From Aerococcus viridans (GTDB lineage Bacteria > Bacillota > Bacilli > Lactobacillales > Aerococcaceae): DNA of 64,000 nucleotides. Below, one piece after another: positions 45,451 to 53,742 of this stretch. The translations under genes and the position numbers were made by a program. The first letter of the stretch is position 1. Each line of letters starts with the position of its first letter. The stretch covers positions 930,001 through 994,000 of the forward strand of contig NZ_NBTM02000001.1 in assembly GCF_002083135.2 (NCBI RefSeq), given 5' to 3'. The notes under the pieces were generated by a model, which searched no databases, was not told where the DNA came from, and worked only from the letters and a program-made list of their open reading frames with translations.

Positions 45451-47718
45451 ATGTTAAATTTAAACGAACGTGCTCAAGCGCAATTTAATCAACCGCTAAG
45501 CGAGTTGTCACACGCGGAAATCTACAAAATTTTATTAGACCTTGTTCAAGAAAAAACAGCTGCAATGCCACAAAATGAAGGTAAACGTAAACTTTATTAT
45601 ATCTCTGCCGAATTTTTAATCGGTAAATTACTATCAAATAACTTACTCAACCTAGGACTATATGATGATGTAGCTGCTGAATTAGCGGAAAACGGTACAT
45701 CTTTAGCAGAAGTTGAAGAAGCTGAAGCAGAGCCGTCACTAGGGAATGGTGGATTAGGCCGTCTAGCAGCTTGCTTCCTAGACTCAATCGCCACTTTAGG
45801 ATTGAACGGTGACGGGGTAGGATTAAACTACCACTTCGGGTTGTTCCGCCAATACTTTGAGGATAATAAACAATCTTATAAACCAGATGAATGGTTAGAC
45901 CACCCAACGTGGCTAAACAAATCGGACATTTCTTACAAGGTGCCGTTTGGTAAATTTACCTTACAATCTACTTTATATGAAATTGATGTACCTGGTTACA
46001 ACCAACCAAACGTTAATAAATTACGCTTATTTGACTTAGATACAGTAAATCCTGAAATTATCGAAGAAAGTTCTATTAATTTTGACAAGACGCAGATTGA
46101 AGAGAACTTGACCTTATTCTTATATCCAGATGACTCTGACCGTAATGGGAACTTATTACGTATCTATCAACAATATTTCATGGTCTCAAATGGTGCTCAA
46201 TTAGCCATTCAAGAAGCGATCGAGCGTGGGTCTAACATCCATGACTTAGCAGAATATGTTGTTGTACAAATTAACGATACGCATCCGACATTTATTATTC
46301 CAGAATTCGTTCGCTTATTAACAACAGAACACGGCATTGATTTTGAAGAAGCAGTAGAAATCACACGCAATGTGGTTGCTTTCACTAACCATACGATTCT
46401 TTCAGAAGCCTTGGAAAAATGGTCACTATCTGATATTCATGAAGTTGTACCAGAAATTGCTGAAATCATTGTACAGCTAGACGAAATCATCAAAGATCAA
46501 TTCCCGGATAATGAAGCAGTTCACATCATTGATGAATGGGGTACTGTGCATATGGCATCGATTGCGATTCACTTTGGATTCTCAATCAACGGGGTTGCCG
46601 CTTTACATACAGAAATATTGAAAAATAACGAGTTAAACCATTTTTATGAGATTTATCCTGAAAAATTCTCAAATAAAACAAACGGGATTACTTTCCGTCG
46701 TTGGTTAATGGCATCTAACCCGTCGTTAACAAACTTTATTGATGAACACATTGGGACAAAATGGCGTGAAGATGCTGACTTAACAGATTTATTAGCATTC
46801 GAAAATGATGACAAGGTATTAGATGAATTACGTCGCATTAAGAGAGAAAATAAAAATGCCTTGGCAGACCACTTACAGCGCACACGTGGTATTAACATTG
46901 ACCGTCATTCAATCGTAGATGTTCAAATTAAACGTATTCATGAATATAAACGTCAACAAATGTTGGCCTTATACATCATCTACAAATACCACGAAATTAA
47001 AGCAGGGAACATTCCTGGAACGCCAATTACCATTATTTTCGGTGGTAAAGCAGCGCCAGCCTATACGATTGCTAAAGATATTATTCATTTAATTCTGTCA
47101 CTATCAGAGTTAATCGAAAACGACTTAGATGTGGCACCACACTTGAAAGTGGTATTCGTAGACAACTACAACGTGTCTGAAGCGGAATACTTAATTCCAG
47201 CAGCCAATATCTCTGAGCAAATTTCATTAGCTTCTAAAGAAGCTTCTGGTACTGGTAACATGAAATTCATGTTAAATGGGGCATTAACTATCATGACTTG
47301 GGATGGTGCCAACGTTGAAATCGCTGAACAAGTAGGTGAAGAGAACGTTTATCCATTTGGTAAATCAAGTGAAGAAATCGTTAATCTATACGCCACAGAT
47401 GGTTACGACCCACAAGACTACTACAAACAAGAACGTATTCAACCAATCGTTGATTTCATTATCTCAGATGAATTGATGGCTTACGGTATTCCTGAACGTC
47501 TGAACCGTCTATATAACGACATAACCAACAAGGACTACTTCATGGCTTTAATTGATTTAGAAGAATTTATTGATGTGAAAGAAAAAGTTTACTACGACTA
47601 TGAAGATCGTCGCGACTGGACCCGTCGTTCATTAATCAATATCGCGAACGCTGGTTACTTCTCAGCTGACCGTACGATTGAAGAATACAATAATGATATT
47701 TGGCACTTAGACCAATAA
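45451..47718 (+). CDS. malP: Maltodextrin/glycogen phosphorylase
   Basis: This 755-residue GT35 enzyme cleaves alpha-1,4-glucans with phosphate to glucose 1-phosphate. It shows KLYYISAEFLIGKLL, EAEPSLGNGGLGRLAACFLDS, the INDTHPT segment and the PLP lysine region EASGTGNMKFMLNGALTIMTWDGANVEI. The length is slightly below the 790-840 typical of glycogen phosphorylases and equal to streptococcal MalP. The pairing with malQ and the absence of glg genes nearby favour a maltodextrin role. Confidence 0.94.
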   Translation: MLNLNERAQAQFNQPLSELSHAEIYKILLDLVQEKTAAMPQNEGKRKLYYISAEFLIGKLLSNNLLNLGLYDDVAAELAENGTSLAEVEEAEAEPSLGNGGLGRLAACFLDSIATLGLNGDGVGLNYHFGLFRQYFEDNKQSYKPDEWLDHPTWLNKSDISYKVPFGKFTLQSTLYEIDVPGYNQPNVNKLRLFDLDTVNPEIIEESSINFDKTQIEENLTLFLYPDDSDRNGNLLRIYQQYFMVSNGAQLAIQEAIERGSNIHDLAEYVVVQINDTHPTFIIPEFVRLLTTEHGIDFEEAVEITRNVVAFTNHTILSEALEKWSLSDIHEVVPEIAEIIVQLDEIIKDQFPDNEAVHIIDEWGTVHMASIAIHFGFSINGVAALHTEILKNNELNHFYEIYPEKFSNKTNGITFRRWLMASNPSLTNFIDEHIGTKWREDADLTDLLAFENDDKVLDELRRIKRENKNALADHLQRTRGINIDRHSIVDVQIKRIHEYKRQQMLALYIIYKYHEIKAGNIPGTPITIIFGGKAAPAYTIAKDIIHLILSLSELIENDLDVAPHLKVVFVDNYNVSEAEYLIPAANISEQISLASKEASGTGNMKFMLNGALTIMTWDGANVEIAEQVGEENVYPFGKSSEEIVNLYATDGYDPQDYYKQERIQPIVDFIISDELMAYGIPERLNRLYNDITNKDYFMALIDLEEFIDVKEKVYYDYEDRRDWTRRSLINIANAGYFSADRTIEEYNNDIWHLDQ

Positions 47719-47762
47719 TTCTGTCTGTCAAATACTGAACACAGTTGCATAATCAAGAAGGG

Positions 47763-47795
47763 CCGAGTGGGAAAAAAATCCTGCTCGGTTTTCTT
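47763..47795 (+). terminator. Terminator after malP
   Basis: CCGAGTGGGA pairs, with two wobbles, with TCCTGCTCGG (47779-47788), followed by TTTTCTT. Confidence 0.75.
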
Positions 47796-47888
47796 GTATC
47801 TTTGAGATAGGAGGTGGATAATGACGAAAAGGGTTTCATTTGCTCAAGGGCCCTATTTTTGCCACAAGTAGGACTGGAGGGTATATAA

Positions 47889-48203
47889 GTGAAAAAAGCA
47901 TTAATTGTATGCGCAGGTGGGATGTCATCGTCACTAGTCGCAAAGAAGGCAATCGCACTATTTAAAACACATGGCACAGACATTGAGGTCGCTGCAACCT
48001 CCGTCTATGCCGGATAAAAGGCAATTGAAGACGATCAATTTGATTTGTACCTAGTCAGCCCGCAAACGAGGATGTATTTCGATAACTTAGCCAAATTGGC
48101 CCACCGGATGGCCAAACCTATTGTAAAAATCCCACCCCAAGCTTACGTACCACTACCCAAGCAAATGCAACTGTTGTCAGACCTGATAGAAGCACATATT
48201 TAA
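47889..48203 (+). pseudogene. Cellobiose/lactose-type PTS EIIB with internal stop
   Basis: GTG 47889 behind TGGAGG opens a frame KKALIVCAGGMSSSLVAKKA, with the EIIB phosphocysteine in VCAGGMSSS. It runs to VYAG and meets TAA at 48015-48017, then continues in the same frame as KAIEDDQFDLYLVSPQTRMY through VKIPPQAYVPLP to a stop at 48203. The complete protein would be 104 residues, the usual EIIB length. One nonsense mutation has inactivated it. No EIIC or EIIA partner is present. A 16-codon frame with a strong ribosome site (GGAGGTGG, ATG 47821) precedes it and may be a leader or remnant. Confidence 0.85.
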
Positions 48204-48217
48204 AGGTATGTGATAAG

Positions 48218-48244
48218 AACCAGAATGTATTTTCTGGTTTTTTA
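48218..48244 (+). terminator. Intrinsic terminator
   Basis: AACCAGAA pairs with TTCTGGTT (48232-48239), followed by a T run. It ends the dead EIIB gene transcript. Confidence 0.8.
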
Positions 48245-48259
48245 TTGCATGTTAGCGTA

Positions 48260-48300
48260 AAATGGTTGCAATATATCGTAAGCGATTACATTTTTGGAGG
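48260..48300 (+). promoter_or_regulatory. MalR-like word and cre box before the ROK pseudogene
   Basis: AAATGGTTGCAA (48260-48271) resembles the MalR-type core, and CGTAAGCGATTACA (48287-48300) matches a cre box. Control sites are preserved although the gene is dead. Confidence 0.5.
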
Positions 48301-48307
48301 CGGGCTA

Positions 48308-48884
48308 ATGACAGCACAAGCACTATATTTAGGAATTGATATCGGCGGGAGGTGGAGAATGGATTGGTCTTACTTTTAGGAACCGGTGTTGGTGGTGGGA
48401 TTGTCTTAAATGGCCAATTGCACCAAGGGAGTCATTTTCAAGCGGGCGAACTGTCCTACATGTTTGCTGCATCACGTGACATGACCTTAGAAAATACTAT
48501 GGGTAGACGCGAATCTGCCGTTGTCTTTGTGAACAAATCAAGAGAGTTATTGGGATTAGCGCCTGGTGACGGTGAGGAAGTTTTCCAAGCCTTAGAAGAG
48601 AGGGGCAATCCTAAAGTTACTGCCTTATTCGAACAATTTTGCCAAGATATCGTTTATATCGTCCATACCCTTCAAATTTCTTTGAATCTTGACCGCGTTA
48701 TTTTTGGCGGTGGAATCTCCGCTCAACCACTATTGTTAGAAGGAATCCAAAATAAATATAACGAAATAAGAGACCGTGTAGAATGGTTCAAAAATTCATT
48801 TGAACCGATTGGATTGGTTTGTGTAAATATGGTAGTGAAGCCAATTTGATTAGAGCAGTTTACCAATTATTGATAGAAGAGTAA
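48308..48884 (+). pseudogene. ROK-family sugar kinase, internally deleted and frameshifted
   Basis: ATG 48308 behind GGAGG starts with the ROK ATP-binding opening MTAQALYLGIDIGG. After GG the frame breaks and the sequence jumps to VLLLGTGVGGGIVLNGQLHQ, which normally lies about 120 residues further on. The zinc/sugar-site region is altered, and the C-terminal half (VIFGGGISAQPLLLEGI) is readable. Near the 3' end a second frame change splits off the tail ANLIRAVYQLLIEE. An intact ROK kinase has about 290 residues. It probably phosphorylated glucose or a beta-glucoside. Confidence 0.85.
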
Positions 48885-48885
48885 T

Positions 48886-48917
48886 AAAAAAACTACCGTT
48901 TCATCGGTAGTTTTTTT
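48886..48917. terminator. Bidirectional terminator
   Basis: AAAAAAACTACCG and CGGTAGTTTTTTT form a 13-base-pair stem with a 6-base loop between the ROK pseudogene and the convergent iadA. Confidence 0.9.
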
Positions 48918-48920
48918 AAT

Positions 48921-50096
48921 TTATTCAAATGTACCGAAACGAACAGCTTGTCCATTGTCGACCATGATTTCACCTTTGGCAATTACTGTATCGATATCAA
49001 GTGTTTCTTTGTCTAATAATAGGATATCAGCATCTTTGTTTACGGCAAGTTGTCCTTTGTGGTCAAGTTTTAACATTCTAGCAGGGTTAGATGTAACAGT
49101 TTGTAAGGCAATTTCTAGTGGAATCGTTTCTCTTTGAACGGCTTCTTGAATACCAATTAACAACGATCTAGCGCTAGCTACACCAATGCGTAGGAAATTA
49201 CCATTCTCATCAAAGCTTGGTAAGCTACCTTGTCCGTCAGAAGTGAGCGTAATGCATTCAGGAGATAGACCTTCATCCAATACTTGGCGTAGAATGCGTC
49301 TAAATGGTACTTCTCCATCTAGTTCTGCCGTTTGGTCAGGATTTTCACTGGCAGTGACATCGAATGTACCACCTAATTTAGCGAAAGCAATTGCCTCATC
49401 TACTAACTCTTGGCTACGACCGATATGGGTTGGATAGAAGATGGTTGCTGGAATATCTGTTTCTTTTAATGCTTGGAAAATAAATTTTAATCTGTCTTTC
49501 CCAGGTCCAACATGGATATTTACAACGCCAGCTTTACCAGCGAGTAGACCTCCAACACGGGAATCGGCACAAGCATGGGCAAACTGTTCAAATGTAGGTG
49601 CGCCGTTACGGTGGTCTGAAATGGCTACTTCACCAATACCGATAGCCTTATCAATTACCATAATATCTTTAATAATTGAGTCGGTAACAGTTTCAATGGG
49701 TAGACGGTAGTTTCCTATATAAACATAAGTAGAAATACCTTCGATTTCTAATGCGTGTGCTTTAGATAGTAAGGCGACATCATCACGACCTACACCGTCG
49801 GTTCCAAGTAGACCAGCAACAGTTGTGACACCAGCAGTTGTTAAGTCTGTTAGTTTCACTTCAGGTGTACGGTTTTGGAAACCATTTTCACCACCACCGC
49901 CTAGTAAATGGAAGTGGGCATCAATAAAGCCAGGACTGGCTATTTTCCCAGTACCATCAATTTCTTCGATGGTTATACCAGTGATATTAGCCTCGATATG
50001 GTCTTCAATAGCGATAATGCGATGACCTTCTACTAAGATATCTTTTTGACCGATATGTGCGGGTGCATAGGTATCAACGTTACGAATAATTTTCAT
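48921..50096 (-). CDS. iadA: Beta-aspartyl (isoaspartyl) dipeptidase
   Basis: This 391-residue zinc amidohydrolase cleaves isoaspartyl dipeptides formed from damaged proteins. The metal site HxH is in SPGFIDAHFHLLGGGGENG; further ligands are in VVNIHVGPGKDRL, FYPTHIGRSQEL and the aspartate in TLTSDGQGSLPSF. The length equals E. coli IadA. It is downstream of the YfcC-type transporter on the same strand, with 54 bases between, a pairing seen in other bacteria, suggesting peptide or amino acid scavenging. Confidence 0.93.
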   Translation of the reverse strand: MKIIRNVDTYAPAHIGQKDILVEGHRIIAIEDHIEANITGITIEEIDGTGKIASPGFIDAHFHLLGGGGENGFQNRTPEVKLTDLTTAGVTTVAGLLGTDGVGRDDVALLSKAHALEIEGISTYVYIGNYRLPIETVTDSIIKDIMVIDKAIGIGEVAISDHRNGAPTFEQFAHACADSRVGGLLAGKAGVVNIHVGPGKDRLKFIFQALKETDIPATIFYPTHIGRSQELVDEAIAFAKLGGTFDVTASENPDQTAELDGEVPFRRILRQVLDEGLSPECITLTSDGQGSLPSFDENGNFLRIGVASARSLLIGIQEAVQRETIPLEIALQTVTSNPARMLKLDHKGQLAVNKDADILLLDKETLDIDTVIAKGEIMVDNGQAVRFGTFE

Positions 50097-50150
50097 TGAG
50101 ATACATCCTTTCTGAATTCTTTAACTGATCGATTGAATTTCTTTAAATGA

Positions 50151-51860
50151 TTATTGGTAGCCAATAGCAATCGCTAGGAAGATAAAGGCTGTACCTAGTG
50201 CGAACAAGAATACTTGCATCTTGATCTGGAATTTAGCCCAGTCACTCCAATCAATTCTAGCTGCGGCTAAACAACCAACTAAACTAGCGGATACAGGTGT
50301 AAAGGCATCTACGAAACCTGAACCTAGTTGGAACGCTAAGACAGCTACTTGACGAGACACACCTATAATATCTGATAATGGTGCCATAATTGGCATTGTA
50401 AGGGCAGCTTGACCTGAATTTGATGTAACAACTAAGTTGAATAGACTTTGGAAAATATACATAAACCATGCACCAAAGATAGCAGGTACATGAGATAGGA
50501 TATTCCCTACACCATATAAAATGGTATTTAAGGCAGAAAAAGTACCCGCATCTGAACCACCTAGAACTAGTAAAATTCCTTTTGCCATCCCAACGACAAC
50601 AGCAGTTGGCGCTAAATCAGATACACCTTCAGTAAAAGCATAGGCGATATCATTAATTGTTAGATTATCTAGCTTAAAGATTAGTGCGGTAATCCCTGAA
50701 AGTAAGCCCATTACAAAGAACTGTGAAGCTAATTCTGGGATAGAAAATCCAAGCGACATCACACCATATACAATCCAGACTAAACCTAATAACATCTCAA
50801 GTAAAATGATTTTGTGTCCAAGTAAGAATGGTTTTTGACCTTGTTGATTTTGAGCTTGATCACTTCTAAAGAATGCGTCAGAGTGGAATGAAGGTGAAGC
50901 TTCAGGGTTGGCTTTAATTTTTCGAGCGTAGAGCAATAAGAAAGCACATGATAGCGTTGTGATAACTAACCACATAAAAATACGGAAACCAGCACCAGAT
51001 AAGGCCGGTAAGCCTGCAATACCTTGGGCAATTGCAATTGAAAATGGACTCATCCATGAGGTTGCATTCCCGATTTGCGAAGCCACAAAAGTAATGGTTA
51101 CGGCGGTAATTGAATCATAACCTAATGCTACACAGAATGGGGCGATAATCATTACGAATGGGATAACCTGTTCAGAGGCCCCAAAAGTTGCACCGGAAAA
51201 AGAGAAAATAAAGAATATTAAGGGTAGGGCAAGATGTTCAAAACCTTTGGCATTATTCACAAAGGCGTAAATACCTGCATCAATAGCACCAGTTTTCATG
51301 ATAATACCGAATGATCCCCCAACTACTAAAAGTAGGGCCACGATACCAATTGCTGAACCATAACGGTCCCCGGTCACTAAACCTTCAAAAATATAATTCA
51401 AGAAACCAAAGCCATAGTGGTCATCGGTACCCCAAATACCAGCAGTTTTGTTTAAATTGATAGAGGTATCATAAATAGTGTCACCGTACATCTCATATAA
51501 CTCTGATTCTTCTAATCCAATCTCAGATAGGGAATCTAATGAAAGATTGCTTGTATTTTCAAGCAAGTTATTTAATCCTTCGCTATCTACTTCTAAATCG
51601 GCTAGCGTTTCTGGCTGATTTGCTAAGCTATTTATGTTGTGGATTAATGTATCCTCTTTTAAGGGGTGCAAATACCGAAATGATCCTTGTTGTAAGACTA
51701 CACGAGAGGCAGTTTCACCATTGCCGACCTCATATTGAATTTCTTCAGTCGTATATTTGCCGGCTGGTACAACAAATGTGAGTAACCAAGCACATAAGAC
51801 GATGCCTAGTATAATAACGTATGTATGAGGCGTTTGAAACCTCGGCTTATTTGATGTCAT
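50151..51860 (-). CDS. YfcC-family (DcuC/ArcD-like) transporter
   Basis: This 569-residue membrane protein has about 12-13 helices. The opening TPHTYVIILGIVLCAWLLTFVVPAGKY is typical of the YfcC family. A large extracellular loop (about 35-145) follows the first helix, and conserved segments include SGATFGASEQVIPFVMI and SNSGQAALTMPIMAPLSD. Members carry basic amino acids, peptides or C4-dicarboxylates. With iadA downstream, uptake of a dipeptide or aspartate-type product is a reasonable guess. Confidence 0.85.
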   Translation of the reverse strand: MTSNKPRFQTPHTYVIILGIVLCAWLLTFVVPAGKYTTEEIQYEVGNGETASRVVLQQGSFRYLHPLKEDTLIHNINSLANQPETLADLEVDSEGLNNLLENTSNLSLDSLSEIGLEESELYEMYGDTIYDTSINLNKTAGIWGTDDHYGFGFLNYIFEGLVTGDRYGSAIGIVALLLVVGGSFGIIMKTGAIDAGIYAFVNNAKGFEHLALPLIFFIFSFSGATFGASEQVIPFVMIIAPFCVALGYDSITAVTITFVASQIGNATSWMSPFSIAIAQGIAGLPALSGAGFRIFMWLVITTLSCAFLLLYARKIKANPEASPSFHSDAFFRSDQAQNQQGQKPFLLGHKIILLEMLLGLVWIVYGVMSLGFSIPELASQFFVMGLLSGITALIFKLDNLTINDIAYAFTEGVSDLAPTAVVVGMAKGILLVLGGSDAGTFSALNTILYGVGNILSHVPAIFGAWFMYIFQSLFNLVVTSNSGQAALTMPIMAPLSDIIGVSRQVAVLAFQLGSGFVDAFTPVSASLVGCLAAARIDWSDWAKFQIKMQVFLFALGTAFIFLAIAIGYQ

Positions 51861-52017
51861 AAGTCTCTCCTTTAAATATTAAATTTCCATTAAACTATAT
51901 ACCATTGGGAGAGAAATAACAACGTCATTGAGCGAAATAAGCGATTATCAGATGAATGTGAAAGGTGAGGTAATCATACCCAAAGTATGCTATGTTGAGA
52001 ATTTTATTCATATACAA

Positions 52018-52053
52018 AAAAACCACCTACCGTTGGGAGTCGGTAGGTGGTTT
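52018..52053 (-). terminator. Strong minus-strand terminator with no obvious gene
   Basis: AAACCACCTACCG pairs with CGGTAGGTGGTTT over 13 bases; on the minus strand seven T follow. No minus-strand gene lies to its right before the plus-strand tRNA genes. Between 51861 and 52017 I see only the AT-rich upstream region of the YfcC gene. Confidence 0.7.
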
Positions 52054-52088
52054 ACTTTATAATCTTTCGTTTGGGAGGAGAAAGATTT

Positions 52089-52160
52089 ATGAAGAAAAGT
52101 TTTTATATTGGGTATGCTTATATAATAGCTCGGACCTTTGAATTTCTCGTGAAGATTTGA
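52089..52160 (+). CDS. Possible 23-residue membrane peptide
   Basis: ATG 52089 follows GGGAGGAG by about 9 bases and opens a frame with a basic start (MKKSF), a hydrophobic centre (YIGYAYIIA) and a basic end. TATAAT (52058-52063) stands just upstream. Such peptides are typical of leader or type I toxin genes. It could be a chance frame. Confidence 0.3.
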   Translation: MKKSFYIGYAYIIARTFEFLVKI

Positions 52161-52279
52161 GATAAAATATTGAAGAAAATGTGAAGAATTTATTTTCCAT
52201 ATATTTGCTATCATTCATTTGCACTAGGAATACTTGCAAAAAAAGTTAACTGAAGCATAGCTCTTTTAAAGGAGCTAAA

Positions 52280-52396
52280 ATGATAGTGGATCAGCAAGGC
52301 AATAAAAACCCAGGTCACAAAAAGGTAATTCTTGATAATTTGATGCATCATTTTGTAGAAATTATAACTAGAAGATTATTTGTTCAATTTTTTTGA
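52280..52396 (+). CDS. Possible 38-residue hydrophilic protein
   Basis: ATG 52280 follows AAAGGAG at 6 bases; the product begins MIVDQQGNKNPGHKK. I recognise no family and see no promoter. The rest of 52161-52415 is AT-rich, with a small GTTCAA/TTGAAC hairpin at 52382-52397. Confidence 0.25.
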   Translation: MIVDQQGNKNPGHKKVILDNLMHHFVEIITRRLFVQFF

Positions 52397-52415
52397 ACTT
52401 TTTTCAGAAATATTA

Positions 52416-52444
52416 TTGACTTCTCTGCTATCAGATGATATTCT
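52416..52444 (+). promoter_or_regulatory. Promoter of the tRNA cluster
   Basis: TTGACT (52416-52421) and TATTCT (52439-52444) are 17 bases apart, 33 bases before the first tRNA. Confidence 0.7.
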
Positions 52445-52477
52445 TATCTAGTCGTCAGTTGATGACACAAAAAACAC

Positions 52478-52549
52478 GCGGAAATAGCTCAGTGGTAGAG
52501 CACCACCTTGCCAAGGTGGGGGTCGCGGGTTCGAACCCCGTTTTCCGCT
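52478..52549 (+). tRNA. tRNA-Gly (GCC)
   Basis: The acceptor GCGGAAA pairs with TTTCCGC. The anticodon loop is TTGCCAA in a CACCT-type stem, and the T-loop has GTTCGAACC. CCA is not encoded. Confidence 0.95.
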
Positions 52550-52589
52550 TTGTCTGCAAAGGCAAAATATTTAAATACTTTTATAATAT

Positions 52590-52674
52590 GCCGGGGTGGC
52601 GGAACAGGCAGACGCACAGGACTTAAAATCCTGCGAGGGTTAACCTCGTACCGGTTCGACCCCGGTCCTCGGCA
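52590..52674 (+). tRNA. tRNA-Leu (TAA)
   Basis: This class II tRNA has a long variable arm (GCGAGGGTTAACCTCGT). The acceptor GCCGGGG pairs with CCTCGGC, and the anticodon loop is CTTAAAA between CAGGA and TCCTG. Confidence 0.95.
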
Positions 52675-52686
52675 TTTTATATTTAT

Positions 52687-52760
52687 GCACCCATGGCTCA
52701 ACTGGATAGAGTACCTGACTACGAATCAGGCGGTTGCAGGTTCGAATCCTGCTGGGTGCA
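52687..52760 (+). tRNA. tRNA-Arg (ACG)
   Basis: The acceptor GCACCCA pairs with TGGGTGC. The anticodon loop is CTACGAA between CTGA and TCAG, and the T-arm is GCAGGTTCGAATCCTGC. Confidence 0.95.
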
Positions 52761-52778
52761 TGTTTATTTTTTTGATAA

Positions 52779-52852
52779 CGGGAAATAGCTCAGCTTGGTA
52801 GAGCACTTGGTTTGGGACCAAGGGGTCGCAGGTTCGAATCCTGTTTTCCCGA
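52779..52852 (+). tRNA. tRNA-Pro (TGG)
   Basis: The acceptor CGGGAAA pairs with TTTCCCG. The anticodon loop is TTTGGGA between CTTGG and CCAAG. The T-arm GCAGGTTCGAATCCTGT is nearly the same as that of the Arg tRNA. Confidence 0.95.
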
Positions 52853-52859
52853 CTAATGG

Positions 52860-52884
52860 GGTAGCTCAATAGGGCTATCTTTTT
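52860..52884 (+). terminator. Terminator of the tRNA cluster
   Basis: GGTAGC pairs with GCTATC (52874-52879), followed by five T, eight bases after the last tRNA. Confidence 0.6.
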
Positions 52885-52916
52885 GTTTATTTTTAAATTT
52901 GGTGTATTTTTAAAAA

Positions 52917-52989
52917 GGTGCGAGACATGGCGTTCAGACAGGAGTGGGATTAACCTTCCTGTCTTGGCGTCGATGCTTGCGCCTTTTTT
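52917..52989 (+). terminator. Compound two-stem terminator
   Basis: An outer stem GGTGCGA/TTGCGCC (52917-52923, 52977-52983) encloses an inner stem AGACAGGA/TCCTGTCT (52936-52943, 52957-52964) and is followed by six T. It may back up the tRNA terminator. Its arms share sequence with the repeat at 20303-20319. Confidence 0.65.
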
Positions 52990-53129
52990 CATTTTCTGTA
53001 TCTGTAATAGTACTTTTGGCCTATGATTCTACCTTATAAAAAGTTTACAATAAAAATTGAAGAAATAGGTTATACTAAAGGTGATTAAAATTTCAGACAA
53101 TAGTGTAGACTATTGAGGGGAGACTGGCT

Positions 53130-53732
53130 ATGGACATGCATCGTAAACAATTCGTACAACGATTGATTCATTTACTGAATGTTGTGGGTACGGTTGCTAC
53201 TGTAATCTTTATTGTTTGGGCATGGCGGAATGGTTTGTTGATAGATAAGGTGGCCTTTTTAAGGTTTATGGGCCACTTTGGGATTGCCGCACCGCTGATG
53301 TTTGTGGTGATTCAATTTATCCAAACGGTTGTGCCCGTCATACCTGGTTCGATTACCATCCCCCTTGGCGTATACATGTTTGGGGATGTCTGGGGCTTTA
53401 TTTGGAACCTAATGCCCATTTTCCTAGGGTCCATATTCAACTTCTACTTAGCCCGCAAGTATGGCCGAAGTTTGGTCCATATGCTAGTGGGAGATAAGTA
53501 CTATAATAAGGCCTTAAGTTGGCTGGATGACCGGTCGGGCTTTAAACGGGTCTTGATTTTAGGTTTGATTTTGCCCTTTATGCCGGCTGATGTGATTTGC
53601 TATGTGGCTGGTTTAACCAATTTGTCTCTGTCGCGTTTCGTTCAAGTCTTAGCAGTAGGGAAACCCATTACCATTTTGATTTACTCCTATTCAACTATCT
53701 TCTTAGTTGATCTAGTGAGTAAGTGGATATAG
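53130..53732 (+). CDS. DedA/TVP38 (VTT-domain) membrane protein
   Basis: This 200-residue protein has about five helices and the VTT-domain core VVPVIPGSITIPLGVYMFG, GSIFNFYLARKYG and LILPFMPADVICYVAGLT. Family members are lipid scramblases or flippases that move undecaprenyl phosphate or phospholipids across the membrane. The next gene, a GT4 glycosyltransferase, starts 10 bases later, so the pair may build and move a glycolipid or lipoteichoic acid anchor. That pairing is seen in several lactic acid bacteria. Confidence 0.85.
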   Translation: MDMHRKQFVQRLIHLLNVVGTVATVIFIVWAWRNGLLIDKVAFLRFMGHFGIAAPLMFVVIQFIQTVVPVIPGSITIPLGVYMFGDVWGFIWNLMPIFLGSIFNFYLARKYGRSLVHMLVGDKYYNKALSWLDDRSGFKRVLILGLILPFMPADVICYVAGLTNLSLSRFVQVLAVGKPITILIYSYSTIFLVDLVSKWI

Positions 53733-53742
53733 GAGTCTATGT

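Noticed and set aside
52435-52992. Several frames on both strands over the tRNA cluster
   Set aside because: They are translations of tRNA genes and the compound terminator.
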